DNA of 64,000 bases from CAIKBL01 sp964555355. GTDB lineage: Bacteria; Pseudomonadota; Gammaproteobacteria; Ga0077536. Positions within the stretch are counted from its first letter, which is position 1. Each line of letters starts with the position of its first letter. Of this stretch, positions 1-8,530 are shown one piece after another. The notes beneath the pieces are model-generated. The model made no database searches. It was not told where the DNA came from and was given only the letters and a program-made list of their open reading frames with translations. Location of the stretch: contig CAZKRY010000001.1 of assembly GCA_964555355.1 (NCBI GenBank), positions 186,001 to 250,000 of the forward strand, read 5' to 3'. Position numbers and translations under genes: made by a program.

Positions 1-67
1 AATGCATGTTGCATTCTGCATCGCGCGCCGGTCGATCTCCAGTCGGCACGCGCGCGTTGTCGCCGTG

Positions 68-436
68 TCAGAGTGTGCGGACGGGTGTGCGTTCACCCCG
101 TGACTCGCGCAGATGGATCGCGGCCGACTGTGCGGCCTCCGGACTGTCGAATTCCAGATCGTCGAACAAGACGAGCGGGCGTGCGCGGTCCGCGCTTAGT
201 TGACCGACACACCAGCGACGCGCAGGCTCGACGCAGAGCACGACGTAGGCGCCGGGGATCGGGCCAAAGCGGCGGTTGTTTAGCGTGAATAGACATTCGG
301 CGAGTTGGTTTAAGCGATCTGGATCGAGCGGATCCAGTGCTTGCGCCTCGCGCGTAGATCGGATGCCGACGAGTGCCGGCATGACATGCTTGCCGGCCGG
401 CGGCCGTACCGTTGATGGCGCCGCGCGCCGGCTCAT
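68..436 (-). CDS. Second dimethylformamidase small-subunit-like protein
   Basis: A 122-residue protein whose ATG overlaps the stop of the large subunit gene by four bases (ATGA), so the two are probably translationally coupled. Its C-terminal half aligns by eye with the small protein encoded at 2886-3308: both share a G-x-Y-V-x-x-C-V-E block, an Arg two residues later, an S-x-x-R-x-x-P step, then a short alanine-rich helix ending in Arg. That pattern matches the small (alpha, about 15 kDa) subunit of N,N-dimethylformamidase, so I infer a divergent paralogue rather than an unrelated orphan. The N-terminal half is not recognisable. It could be a second structural subunit, an alternative specificity subunit or an assembly factor. 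Downstream of it only 67 bases remain in the window, with nothing recognisable. Confidence 0.6.
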   Translation of the reverse strand: MSRRAAPSTVRPPAGKHVMPALVGIRSTREAQALDPLDPDRLNQLAECLFTLNNRRFGPIPGAYVVLCVEPARRWCVGQLSADRARPLVLFDDLEFDSPEAAQSAAIHLRESRGERTPVRTL

Positions 437-2817
437 GGCAGCGGGCCCGGTTTGAGAAAGCCCGTCAGTACGTTCTTCATCAAGCGCGAAACGTTATTAC
501 GATAGCGGTTGTGCGACAGCGCGCCGCACCAGGCGAGCGATCCCGGCGCGAACACGGCGCCATCGCCCGGCGTCTTGTAGTAAATCATGTCGGCGCGAAT
601 CATCGGATTCTCATCCCCGCCGCCGTAGTAGCCGCGCACCGTGAAATGGATTTCCTCATTGACCTGCATCATGAGATCCGTGTGGCCCTCGGAGCGTGCG
701 AGCAAGTAAGCATTGTGCGGCGTTCCGAATTCCAGATCGTAGCGGTCGATCTCGAGTCCGGCGGCGCCACCACCCACGAGCCCAAAATCGCCAATTATTT
801 CATCGTCACCGATGCCGTTAAAAATCCACGCACACTCGGGCCGATGGCTGTCCGCGTCACGGCGGTAGTAGGTCGAGACGTCGAAGCCATAACCAGTGAA
901 AGTCAGGCCGCAGACTTTGCTTGGGATCCGCCCGCGCGCACGCCACATGCCGCCGAACTTGCCGTCGAATGCGTTGTTGTATTCGCCGGGATTGGCAGTC
1001 CACGCGCGGGTGCCGGCCTCGCCTTTGCGGACTTCGATGATGTTGCCGTTATCTGGATGATACTGGCTGCACCAGTAGAAGCCGTTGGCGCCGAGGTACA
1101 TCCACCGCCCGCCGCTCGCCTGGTACGCCTCATACGCATCGAGCATGCGCTCCGATGAATACTCCGGGTGGCTGCCGGTCAGCACCACCTGGTAGCGTGA
1201 CAGCAACGCGAGCCCTTCGCGGTCAAGATCCTCATCCGTGTGCACGTCGAATTCGAAGCCCATTTGCTCCAACCAGTCGGTGAGATGCAGATCGGCATTG
1301 AACTGCCACAGTGACGGCGACAGCCAGTGCCGATACTTCGGCCGCATGTTCAGAATTGGCCGCAGGCGCGAGCTATAGCAGACGCCGCTGCCATCCGAGT
1401 GACACGAGTAGGTCGACAGGCCGTATTCGCGGTGCTCGTTCAAGTACAGATCCGAGGCATTCATGATCGGCACCCGGCCGGCGAGCAATTGCGCGACCAC
1501 CGAGTTGGTCGCCAAGTTATCGTTTGAGTAGGCCATGTAGCTGTTGGTCGGCGCGATGAACGCGATCTTCGCGGTCGCCGTGCCTCGCGGCGGGCGCACG
1601 TAGAACGGAATGTAGTCTTCGGTTTCCGGGGTCGATTGGCCACCGATCCGCAGGCGCGCCGCGTAGATGCCGCTTTTCAGATTTTTCGGCACCGTGAACG
1701 TGAAGTCGACCTCCCAACGCGCGTCGTCGATGTCGTCATCATGGAAGTGGATCGCGCCGTATTCCTGTGGCGCATGGTGATAGACGATGTCGTCACCGCT
1801 CCAGTTGTAACCGGTCATGCCGCGCACGGGCAGATTGACAGCAAAGCCATGCAGGCAGTTTGGCGACACATCCAAAACCTGGCAGGACGCGATGTGTTTG
1901 GTGATGTTCGCGTGGAAATCCCAGGCGCCGACCATCTTCGCGCGCAGCGACGGCGCACTGCCGTCGAGCCCACGTGCCACGGCGTCGATCTCGGCCTTCG
2001 ACAACGCGACCGAAGCGACACGCGGCCGATCGATCTTGCCGTTGAAACACCAAGTCTGCTCCGGTAGCCCGATCGGAGTTATCGCTTCTTTGTAGTGTGC
2101 ACCGCAGATACTGCGCCCGGACACCGGCGTTTGCGTCGCGGCCGCGAACAACAGCGGCGCGTCGGTCACGCCCGGCGACTGCCCGCTTTTTGCCTTCACG
2201 ACCGCCGTGGTCTCGTCCGCCGGATGCAGCAGCGACATGCCAAGCCCGCCATTGGTCGAAGAGACGACCGGCTCTTGATAGAGCACGACTTGACCGCTCG
2301 CGGCATCGTAACTGACGGCGACCAGGTACCAGACCTTGCGCAGCAAAGGCTTACGGCTCGACACCACCGTTGGTTTGCCGCGCTCGCGGCCGATCATCGC
2401 GACTAAACAACCGGCTTCGTCGATGAATAGGCCGTAGCCCGTATGACGACTCACATCCCATTTGGTGACGATGCCTTGCATGCCCTTGTCGTGGCAGTAG
2501 CCGTGCGGACCGGGACCGGGGGTGGTCGGAAAAATGAATGCCTGCAGCGTGAAACTCTTGCAGTCGAGACGCGCATCGGTAGGTACCACCACATAAGAGC
2601 CACCGTGGATCTTCTGCGGCCGTCCCTTGCGCCGCCCGTTGATCGGCGCTTTAAGTTCGCGCTCCTTGAAACCGGGGCCGTCGGGATTGGTGTCGCCGTG
2701 GATGAGGCGCACGAGTTGCACGTCAAAAGCTTCGCCCTGTTCGGAATTGACGTGAAAACCGAGCGTGTCGCCTGGGCAGACCGAGTAGCGGTCGCTGTAG
2801 CCCGTGATTCTGAGCAT
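433..2817 (-). CDS. N,N-dimethylformamidase beta (large) subunit-like protein
   Basis: A 794-residue protein. The N-terminal part holds a LamG/concanavalin-like jelly-roll region (roughly residues 85-290); the C-terminal half matches the DMFA2 domain of N,N-dimethylformamidase, which hydrolyses dimethylformamide to dimethylamine and formate. Characterised enzymes use a mononuclear iron held by two tyrosines and a glutamate, with a histidine two residues before the glutamate. Here the candidates are Tyr430 (NSYMAYSN), Tyr470 (LSTYSCHSDG), His550 and Glu552 (GSHPEYS); the spacing of about 40 and 80 residues fits my memory of Tyr399/Tyr440/His519/Glu521 in the Paracoccus enzyme. The start is the ATG at 2817, eight bases after AAAGGGGA; a longer frame to 2958 would run into the upstream gene and has no such site. 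The family is broad, so the true amide substrate is unknown. Confidence 0.82.
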   Translation of the reverse strand: MLRITGYSDRYSVCPGDTLGFHVNSEQGEAFDVQLVRLIHGDTNPDGPGFKERELKAPINGRRKGRPQKIHGGSYVVVPTDARLDCKSFTLQAFIFPTTPGPGPHGYCHDKGMQGIVTKWDVSRHTGYGLFIDEAGCLVAMIGRERGKPTVVSSRKPLLRKVWYLVAVSYDAASGQVVLYQEPVVSSTNGGLGMSLLHPADETTAVVKAKSGQSPGVTDAPLLFAAATQTPVSGRSICGAHYKEAITPIGLPEQTWCFNGKIDRPRVASVALSKAEIDAVARGLDGSAPSLRAKMVGAWDFHANITKHIASCQVLDVSPNCLHGFAVNLPVRGMTGYNWSGDDIVYHHAPQEYGAIHFHDDDIDDARWEVDFTFTVPKNLKSGIYAARLRIGGQSTPETEDYIPFYVRPPRGTATAKIAFIAPTNSYMAYSNDNLATNSVVAQLLAGRVPIMNASDLYLNEHREYGLSTYSCHSDGSGVCYSSRLRPILNMRPKYRHWLSPSLWQFNADLHLTDWLEQMGFEFDVHTDEDLDREGLALLSRYQVVLTGSHPEYSSERMLDAYEAYQASGGRWMYLGANGFYWCSQYHPDNGNIIEVRKGEAGTRAWTANPGEYNNAFDGKFGGMWRARGRIPSKVCGLTFTGYGFDVSTYYRRDADSHRPECAWIFNGIGDDEIIGDFGLVGGGAAGLEIDRYDLEFGTPHNAYLLARSEGHTDLMMQVNEEIHFTVRGYYGGGDENPMIRADMIYYKTPGDGAVFAPGSLAWCGALSHNRYRNNVSRLMKNVLTGFLKPGPLP

Positions 2818-2885
2818 GCGCAATCCCCTTTCGCTGATGACTGTGTCCCGAGAACCTCTGTTCGCGGCAAATGCCGCGCAAGGCA

Positions 2886-3308
2886 TTACCGCGTTTGCTT
2901 GATACCGTAGCTGGCTAGCAGATCGTTGACCCGCTTGACGAATATCGCGTGCTCGCACGCATCTTCGCTCGGATAAGCATTCGGCAGCATCTTCACCGGT
3001 TTGCCGCGCACGCCACTCGCGATGCCGATGCGATAGTCGCGATGCAGTTCAACGCACACGCGCACGTACTTGCCGGCCATCGGCGCGCGTCGAAGTTTGT
3101 CGATGACCCGCGCGAGATCGTCACTGTGTTGGATGCCGGCGTGCCCCGCTTTGCCCGGCTTGCCGATGGGATTGTCACGGTGCTCGGCAACCAACCTGGC
3201 GCGACTGACCGGGTCGGTCAGCAGCGGTAGGACGTGTGTCCGGGTGATGAAGTCGTCGGTCGCGGTGTATCCGCGATTGATCTGTACGCCAGTCGGTTTG
3301 CTCGCCAT
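2886..3308 (-). CDS. N,N-dimethylformamidase alpha (small) subunit-like protein
   Basis: A 140-residue protein, first in the leftward operon with the large subunit 68 bases downstream. Its C-terminal region has the small-subunit pattern as I remember it from Paracoccus and Alcaligenes DMFase: an E-H-x-x-N-P-x-G segment, a G-K-Y strand followed by Y-R-I, and a final helix of the form S-E-D-A-x-x-H-A-(I/V)-F-x-K-R. In the known enzyme this chain packs on the large subunit and is needed for stability; it carries no iron ligand. The start is the ATG at 3308, just after AAGGGGG; the in-frame ATG at 3326 lies upstream of that ribosome binding site. The 177 bases between it and the divergent amidotransferase must hold both promoters. 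Confidence 0.75.
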   Translation of the reverse strand: MASKPTGVQINRGYTATDDFITRTHVLPLLTDPVSRARLVAEHRDNPIGKPGKAGHAGIQHSDDLARVIDKLRRAPMAGKYVRVCVELHRDYRIGIASGVRGKPVKMLPNAYPSEDACEHAIFVKRVNDLLASYGIKQTR

Positions 3309-3485
3309 GTAGCCCCCTTGTGACATCGCTTAAGCGCGTGTTGTCAGGTATAGCATGGCTTTTAATCTAGCGAAACTTTCTTTACTGTCATGCAACTCTC
3401 GGCCGCGGCTTTTCCGTCGGCGCTGCGCCCTAATTCGGCGCGTTTAAATTTTGCAATGCATCGCTTGGAGCGCAGTAGTTTCAGT

Positions 3486-4247
3486 ATGACGCGAAGAATC
3501 GGTCTACTCGCCTGTGACAGCATTTGGGAGCCGCTGCGCTCACGTCATGGTGATTACCCCGAGATGTTCACGGCGTGGCTACGTGGGACTGGCGCTGAGT
3601 TCGAACTGGTCACCTACGCTGCGTACCAGGGCGAACTGCCGCAAGCGCCTAACGAATGTGATGGGTGGATTGTGTCCGGCTCACGCGCCGGCGTGTACGA
3701 GCCGCTGCCGTGGATCTCGCCGTTGATGGGATTTGTGCGTGCGGCGCACGCGGCGCGGCGTACGATGCTCGGGATCTGCTTCGGCCATCAACTTCTCGCA
3801 CACACGTTGGGTGGGCGCACGGCGCGCGCACCGGATGGATGGGGCATTGGGAATTTGCGTGTGGCATTGCGCCCGACCACGGCAGCACTACCACCGACTC
3901 CCACGCTCGATCTGTTCATGGCGCATCAAGACCAAGTCATGCAGCTTCCGCCGAACGCGGTGTGGCTGGCCGAGGCCGTGCATTGCCGCTATGCGATGTT
4001 CGCGCTTAGCGACCATGTGCTTGGCTTACAACCGCATCCCGAATTCACCGCCGCCTTCATGGACGAGATGACCCGTGAAGAAACTTTCCGGTTATCGGAC
4101 ACACAACGCGCTGCCGCACTCGATAGTTACATGCGCGAAGTTGATGCTAGTGCGATCGGCCACTGGGCCGCTGCGTTTCTCGGTCTCGGCGCCACAAAGG
4201 ACGCTGAGTCGTGGGTAAGGTGGCACAATTCTTTAGGCGCTGACTAA
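3486..4247 (+). CDS. Class I glutamine amidotransferase domain protein
   Basis: A 253-residue stand-alone class I (triad) glutamine amidotransferase, which releases ammonia from glutamine or a gamma-glutamyl compound. The nucleophile is Cys98 in GICFGHQ, with His184 and Glu186 in LQPHPEF completing the triad; the GSRAGVYE segment supplies the usual oxyanion region and HQDQV follows the family pattern. There is no synthase domain, so the acceptor is unknown; such solo proteins are usually annotated as GMP-synthase-like or gamma-glutamyl hydrolases. The ATG at 3486 starts the conserved fold; upstream ATGs at 3390 and 3456 would add a non-conserved, low-complexity leader. It is followed 34 bases later by the ATC-hydrolase-family gene, probably in one transcript. 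Confidence 0.8.
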   Translation: MTRRIGLLACDSIWEPLRSRHGDYPEMFTAWLRGTGAEFELVTYAAYQGELPQAPNECDGWIVSGSRAGVYEPLPWISPLMGFVRAAHAARRTMLGICFGHQLLAHTLGGRTARAPDGWGIGNLRVALRPTTAALPPTPTLDLFMAHQDQVMQLPPNAVWLAEAVHCRYAMFALSDHVLGLQPHPEFTAAFMDEMTREETFRLSDTQRAAALDSYMREVDASAIGHWAAAFLGLGATKDAESWVRWHNSLGAD

Positions 4248-4281
4248 TGCTGAAACGTTAATCGTCGAATGAGGAGGGTTT

Positions 4282-4746
4282 ATGTCTCAAGTATTGCCTT
4301 ATCTGGATCGCGTCAAAATCCAAGCGGAGATCCTGCTCCCGCTGTACCGCTTGATGAAAGCGGAGCTTGGCGCTGAAACAACGGCGCGCCTGATCCGCGC
4401 GGCGGTTGCCGATTACTCGACGCAAGTCGGTAAATCATTGCGCGCGGAGGGGGACGGCAACTCGCTCAGCAAGCTCAAAAAGATGATCCCGATATTCACC
4501 GCCGGCAACGCCCTTGACGTCGAAATGGTTAACGACTCCGAAACCGATCTCACATTTAACGTGCGCGGCTGTCGTTACGCCGAATACTTCAAAGCGCTGG
4601 GTGAACCCGAACTCGGCGCGATGTTGACCTGTGAGATCGATCCGCCGCTCACTGCGGGGATTGGAGATGACTTAGGGTTGGAACGATCGCAGACGATCTT
4701 AAAAGGCGGCACGCATTGTGATTTTAGATGGGCGATGACGCGGTGA
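4282..4746 (+). CDS. L-2-amino-thiazoline-4-carboxylic acid hydrolase family protein
   Basis: A 154-residue single-domain protein of the ATC-hydrolase family (PF14196). The family is named for an enzyme of thiazoline degradation to cysteine, but most members are untested. Diagnostic points are a cysteine after the central strand (RGCRYAEYFKALG), a second cysteine before an acidic pair (LTCEID), and the C-terminal G-G-x-x-C-D-F-R-W signature. It has a strong ribosome binding site (GAGGAGGG, seven bases before the ATG). It lies immediately after the glutamine amidotransferase. A link with the divergent amide hydrolase operon is possible (all three are C-N hydrolase types) but is only positional. 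Confidence 0.72.
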   Translation: MSQVLPYLDRVKIQAEILLPLYRLMKAELGAETTARLIRAAVADYSTQVGKSLRAEGDGNSLSKLKKMIPIFTAGNALDVEMVNDSETDLTFNVRGCRYAEYFKALGEPELGAMLTCEIDPPLTAGIGDDLGLERSQTILKGGTHCDFRWAMTR

Positions 4747-4800
4747 GATGTGTGTATTTCATAAGCGACTGTACTTCGTAGCGCCTGCACTGAGCGGCGG

Positions 4801-4820
4801 CCGAGCCCAAGTGGGCTCGG
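4801..4820. terminator. Hairpin between convergent genes
   Basis: An 8-bp perfect stem (CCGAGCCC / GGGCTCGG) with a four-base loop lies between the rightward ATC-hydrolase gene and the leftward ychF gene. No T-run follows on either strand, so it is a candidate transcription end or 3' stabiliser rather than a classic intrinsic terminator. The rest of the 144-base gap shows nothing else. Confidence 0.35.
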
Positions 4821-4890
4821 TCGTCAGGCTGATCGTGATCGGTGGTGATGCTGAGCAGCACGCGAAAGTCTATACGTCGATCAAGTGCAA

Positions 4891-5982
4891 TCAAACGTTA
4901 AAGCGAAAATGCATCACATCGCCGTCCTTAACCACATATTCTTTGCCTTCCAAGCGTAGCTTTCCCGCGGCCTGCGCACCGGTCTCACCCTTGTGGGCGA
5001 TGAAGTCCTCGTAGGCGATGACTTCCGCGCGGATGAAACCGCGTTCGAAATCCGTATGAATGACGGCGGCCGCTTGCGGCGCGGTGGCGCCTTGGGGATA
5101 AGTCCACGCGCGGCATTCTTTGGGGCCGGCGGTGAAATAGGTCTGCAGGCCGAGCAGTGAATAGCCGGCGCGAATGACCCGATTCAAGCCGGGTTCTTCG
5201 ATGCCGAGCTCGTCCAGAAACTGCGCTTGTTCTTCATCGTTCAACGCAGCGAGTTCGGCTTCTAATTGCGCGCAGATAATCACACACTGCGCACCTTGCT
5301 TCTCGGCAAGTGCCGCCACTTGCGCGCTATGCGCGTTACCTTGCAGTTGATCTTCTTTGACATTACACACAAACAGCGCGGGCTTCGCGGTCAGCAACTG
5401 CATTGGCTTGATGGCGGCGAGCGCCGCCTCGTCCAAGCCTTGGTTGCGAATGGGTATGACTTTGTCGAGCGCGTCACGCACACCTTCCAGCACGGTGACC
5501 CGCTGACGTAATTCCTTGTCGCCGGACTTCGCTTGTTTGGCGGCGCGATCGATGGCCCGCGTCACGGAATCCAAGTCAGCCAAGGCGAGTTCGGTTTCGA
5601 TGACTTCAATGTCCGCCAGCGGATCGATCTTGCCAGCGACATGCACAATATTCTCGTCTTCAAAGCAACGCACGACGTGCGCAATCGCCTGAGTTTCGCG
5701 AATATGCGCCAAGAATTGATTACCGAGGCCTTCGCCTTTGGATGCCCCGGCGACGAGGCCTGCGATATCGACAAACTCCATCGTGGTGGGAATGGTTTGT
5801 TTGGGTTGCACGATGTTCGCGATGGCCGTGAGCCGCGGATCGGGCATCGGCACGATGCCGACGTTCGGATCGATGGTGCAAAACGGATAGTTCTCAGCCG
5901 CGATCGCCGCTTTGGTCAGCGCGTTGAAGAGCGAAGATTTACCCACATTCGGCAAACCAACGATGCCACATTTAAAACCCAT
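4891..5982 (-). CDS. ychF: Redox-regulated ATPase YchF
   Basis: A 363-residue Obg-family P-loop ATPase, the normal length for YchF/OLA1. It binds ribosomes and negatively affects the oxidative stress response. The P-loop is GLPNVGKSS near residue 8; the switch region reads NYPFCTIDPN; the base-specificity motif is NVKED, the NxxE form that makes these proteins prefer ATP over GTP. The C-terminal TGS domain (from about residue 280, ending in the KDGDVMHFRFNV motif) is intact. The ATG follows a GAGG site. It is the last gene of the leftward lolB-ispE-prs-rplY-pth-ychF series, with pth 28 bases upstream, an order usual in gammaproteobacteria. Confidence 0.96.
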   Translation of the reverse strand: MGFKCGIVGLPNVGKSSLFNALTKAAIAAENYPFCTIDPNVGIVPMPDPRLTAIANIVQPKQTIPTTMEFVDIAGLVAGASKGEGLGNQFLAHIRETQAIAHVVRCFEDENIVHVAGKIDPLADIEVIETELALADLDSVTRAIDRAAKQAKSGDKELRQRVTVLEGVRDALDKVIPIRNQGLDEAALAAIKPMQLLTAKPALFVCNVKEDQLQGNAHSAQVAALAEKQGAQCVIICAQLEAELAALNDEEQAQFLDELGIEEPGLNRVIRAGYSLLGLQTYFTAGPKECRAWTYPQGATAPQAAAVIHTDFERGFIRAEVIAYEDFIAHKGETGAQAAGKLRLEGKEYVVKDGDVMHFRFNV

Positions 5983-6010
5983 AATTGCCTCGGTTAATGC
6001 CGGTCACGTT

Positions 6011-6577
6011 TTAGGCGCGCCGGTTTAGCGTATTCATGACGTGGTCGAACTTGCTACCCAAAATGTCCGGCATGGCGTCGAGCGCTTTATCGATAGCTTG
6101 TTCTATCACTGTCCGATCGTCCGGGCTCGGCGCGCTTAAGACATAGCCAACTACTTGCGCGGCACTACCGGGGTGCCCGATCCCAATGCGTACTCGCGCA
6201 AAGTCCGCGCCAAATTTAGCGGTGATATCGCGCAGCCCATTGTGGCCGCCGTGGCCGCCCCCTTTTTTTAGCCGCAATACGCCTGGCGCCAAATCAAGCT
6301 CGTCATGCGCGATCAACACTTCCGACGCTGGAATTCGAAAATAATTGGCGAAGCCCGCGACCGCCGTGCCGCTCTCGTTCATGAACGTCAGCGGTTTCAT
6401 TAACACCACCGATTGACCGGCAAGTTCAAGCGACGCGATTTCGGCGTGCAGTCGTCGTTCGGATTTGAAAGCGAGACGATTGCGCTCCGCCAGCGCATCC
6501 AACAACCAAAAGCCTGCGTTGTGGCGGGTGCGCGCGTACTGCGCTCCCGGGTTGCCGAGACCGACTAACAACTGCAT
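6011..6577 (-). CDS. pth: Peptidyl-tRNA hydrolase
   Basis: A 188-residue cytoplasmic esterase that frees tRNA from prematurely released peptidyl-tRNAs. The N-terminus has the GLGNPG motif, then TRHNAGF with the catalytic histidine (His19 here, His20 in E. coli numbering); MNESG and HDELDLAPG supply the conserved Asn and Asp, and GGHGGHNGLRD is the substrate-binding loop. The length is normal. It lies between rplY and ychF in the standard order. Confidence 0.96.
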   Translation of the reverse strand: MQLLVGLGNPGAQYARTRHNAGFWLLDALAERNRLAFKSERRLHAEIASLELAGQSVVLMKPLTFMNESGTAVAGFANYFRIPASEVLIAHDELDLAPGVLRLKKGGGHGGHNGLRDITAKFGADFARVRIGIGHPGSAAQVVGYVLSAPSPDDRTVIEQAIDKALDAMPDILGSKFDHVMNTLNRRA

Positions 6578-6629
6578 GAGAAAAGCGCGGCCCGGTTAGC
6601 GTAAGCAATTCAGGCCGCGCGCGATTGGA

Positions 6630-7304
6630 CTAGCTCTTGCCCGGTGCTTTGGCCGCAGGTGCCTTGGCGGCCGGCGCGGCTGCCGCCGCAGGTGCTGCCG
6701 CATCCGCGGCCGGCTCCGCTTCGACACGCGGTGTATGGCAGGTCACCACCGGGAGCGAGGATTCACCGCCATGCACGACGCTTGCAATGCGCACGCCTTC
6801 AGGCAACACGAGCTCGGCTAAATGAATCGTGTGACCTAAGCCCAAATTGGCCAAGTCCACCTCGATGAATTCCGGTAAGTACTTCGGCAAGCACATGATT
6901 TCCAGATCGCTCATCTGATGGCTGATGACGCCGCCGCCTTGCTTGACACCCACGCAAGTTTCTTCGTTGATGAAATGTAGCGGCACGCGCAAGGTGAGTT
7001 CTTCGGCTTCGTTAATGCGCAGGAAATCCATGTGCAAAATGATCGGGCGCACGGGGTGGCGCTGCATGTCTTTGACGACGACTTTCTCTTCGCCGCCGTT
7101 CATTTGCAAGGTCAGAATGTGGGAATAAAACGCCTCATACTCGGTTTGCAGTAAAGTCTTTTGGTGATCGAGCTGAATGGCGACCGGCGCCTTATCGGTG
7201 CCGTACAGAATGGCCGGAATCTTGCCCGCACGGCGCAGGCGGCGGCTCGCACCTTTGCCCTGCTCGTGACGGAGTTCCGCCGCAATTTCAAATTTGTTCA
7301 ACAT
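6630..7304 (-). CDS. rplY: 50S ribosomal protein L25 (long Ctc form)
   Basis: A 224-residue L25 protein of the general-stress Ctc type: an N-terminal 5S-rRNA-binding L25 domain (about residues 5-95, with the basic EQGKGASRRLRRAGKIPAILYG stretch conserved in pattern) and a C-terminal TL5/Ctc beta domain to about residue 190. It ends in a low-complexity Ala/Pro/Lys tail, common in this form. AAGGAGA precedes the ATG. It sits between prs and pth as usual. Confidence 0.96.
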   Translation of the reverse strand: MLNKFEIAAELRHEQGKGASRRLRRAGKIPAILYGTDKAPVAIQLDHQKTLLQTEYEAFYSHILTLQMNGGEEKVVVKDMQRHPVRPIILHMDFLRINEAEELTLRVPLHFINEETCVGVKQGGGVISHQMSDLEIMCLPKYLPEFIEVDLANLGLGHTIHLAELVLPEGVRIASVVHGGESSLPVVTCHTPRVEAEPAADAAAPAAAAAPAAKAPAAKAPGKS

Positions 7305-7430
7305 CTATAATCTCCTTCAACGTAAATGCGCCCCGCGCCGTCTTAGGACTCGCGACCAAGTCATATCGCGACGTAGGGAGTGCCGATGCGCCTTTGCGCA
7401 CCGGGTTTGGGCGTGAACCCAAATTCTCTC

Positions 7431-8390
7431 TTAATCCACAAACATCGAGCTCAGCGATTGTCCCGAGCTCATTCGATTAATGCTCTCACCGAGCAACGCC
7501 GCCACCGATAGCTGTCGGATCCGCGGGCATGCCGCTGCTTCTTCCGTTAGCGGAATCGTGTCGGTGACGACCAATTCGTCGAGCACCGAATTTTCAATAT
7601 TCTGTAGCGCCTTGCCGGACAACACCGCGTGCGTGCAATAAGCGACCACGGCACGCGCGCCGTGGTTTTTCAGCGCGAGCGCCGCTTGGCATAACGTGCC
7701 GGCGGTATCGACCATGTCATCGACCAACACACAGGTACGATCGTGCACGTCGCCGATGATGTTCATGATCTCGGCGACATTCGCCCGTGGGCGGCGCTTG
7801 TCGATGATCGCCAAATCCGCGTTATCCAAGTGTTTAGCGACCGCGCGTGCGCGGACCACGCCACCGACATCCGGCGACACCACCATCAAATTCGGATACT
7901 CGTGTTTCCAAATGTCGCCGAGCAACACCGGCGAGGCGTACACGTTATCCATCGGCATTTCGAAAAAGCCTTGGATTTGATCAGCATGTAAGTCCACCGT
8001 CAACATGCGGCTAGTGCCGACGCTCGCGATCATATTCGCGACCACCTTGGCGGTGATCGGCACGCGCGCGGAGCGGGGCCGGCGATCCTGGCGGGCATAA
8101 CCCAAATAAGGGATAACCGCCGTAATGCTTGCCGCCGACGCGCGCCGTAGGGCGTCGATCAACACCAACAATTCCATCAGCATGTCGTTGGTGGGCCGGC
8201 ATACCGATTGCAGCACGAAGATATCGCGCGCGCGCACGTTCTCCGCGATTTCCACCAAGACTTCGCCATCGCTAAAGCGGCCCACCGTGGCTTTGCCGAG
8301 CGGGACCTGTAAATGCGCGGCGATGGCCCGGGATAAGCCCGGATTTGAGTTACCGGCAAACAGCATCATCGCAGAGCGGTTAAACGCCAT
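7431..8390 (-). CDS. prs: Ribose-phosphate pyrophosphokinase
   Basis: A 319-residue class I PRPP synthetase, which makes phosphoribosyl pyrophosphate from ribose 5-phosphate and ATP for nucleotide, histidine and tryptophan synthesis. Visible signatures are the DLHADQIQGFF metal/ATP segment, the flexible catalytic KRRP region, and the PRPP-binding loop VLVDDMVDTAGTL. The length is normal. The upstream tRNA-Gln is on the same strand 57 bases away, so both probably share a transcript with ispE. The 126 bases between prs and rplY hold only small hairpins and the rplY ribosome binding site. Confidence 0.96.
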   Translation of the reverse strand: MAFNRSAMMLFAGNSNPGLSRAIAAHLQVPLGKATVGRFSDGEVLVEIAENVRARDIFVLQSVCRPTNDMLMELLVLIDALRRASAASITAVIPYLGYARQDRRPRSARVPITAKVVANMIASVGTSRMLTVDLHADQIQGFFEMPMDNVYASPVLLGDIWKHEYPNLMVVSPDVGGVVRARAVAKHLDNADLAIIDKRRPRANVAEIMNIIGDVHDRTCVLVDDMVDTAGTLCQAALALKNHGARAVVAYCTHAVLSGKALQNIENSVLDELVVTDTIPLTEEAAACPRIRQLSVAALLGESINRMSSGQSLSSMFVD

Positions 8391-8447
8391 GGCCCAAATA
8401 CCTCTACGCGCGCGCGGCGACGCCTATCTTTTGCTCAATCAATAAAG

Positions 8448-8522
8448 TGGCTGGGGAGCCAGGATTCGAACCTGGGAATGCCGGGATCAAAACCCGGTGC
8501 CTTACCACTTGGCGACTCCCCA
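8448..8522 (-). tRNA. tRNA-Gln(TTG)
   Basis: A 75-nt cloverleaf on the minus strand with a 7-bp acceptor stem (TGGGGAG / CTCCCCA), a D-arm, a CCGGG/CCCGG anticodon stem with loop TTTTGAT (anticodon TTG), a T-arm with GGTTCGAATCC, and an encoded CCA end. It sits between ispE and prs, a classic gammaproteobacterial position for a glutamine tRNA. Confidence 0.97.
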
Positions 8523-8530
8523 ATCGCGGA

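Noticed and set aside
412..1158. Long open frame antisense to the dimethylformamidase-like large subunit
   Set aside because: It lies wholly inside the strongly motif-supported opposite gene, has no ribosome binding site and no recognisable domain; GC-rich coding sequence opens such frames by chance.
2817..2958. Longer start for the dimethylformamidase-like large subunit
   Set aside because: The extra 47 residues overlap the upstream small-subunit gene and lack a ribosome binding site; the ATG at 2817 has AAAGGGGA at good spacing.
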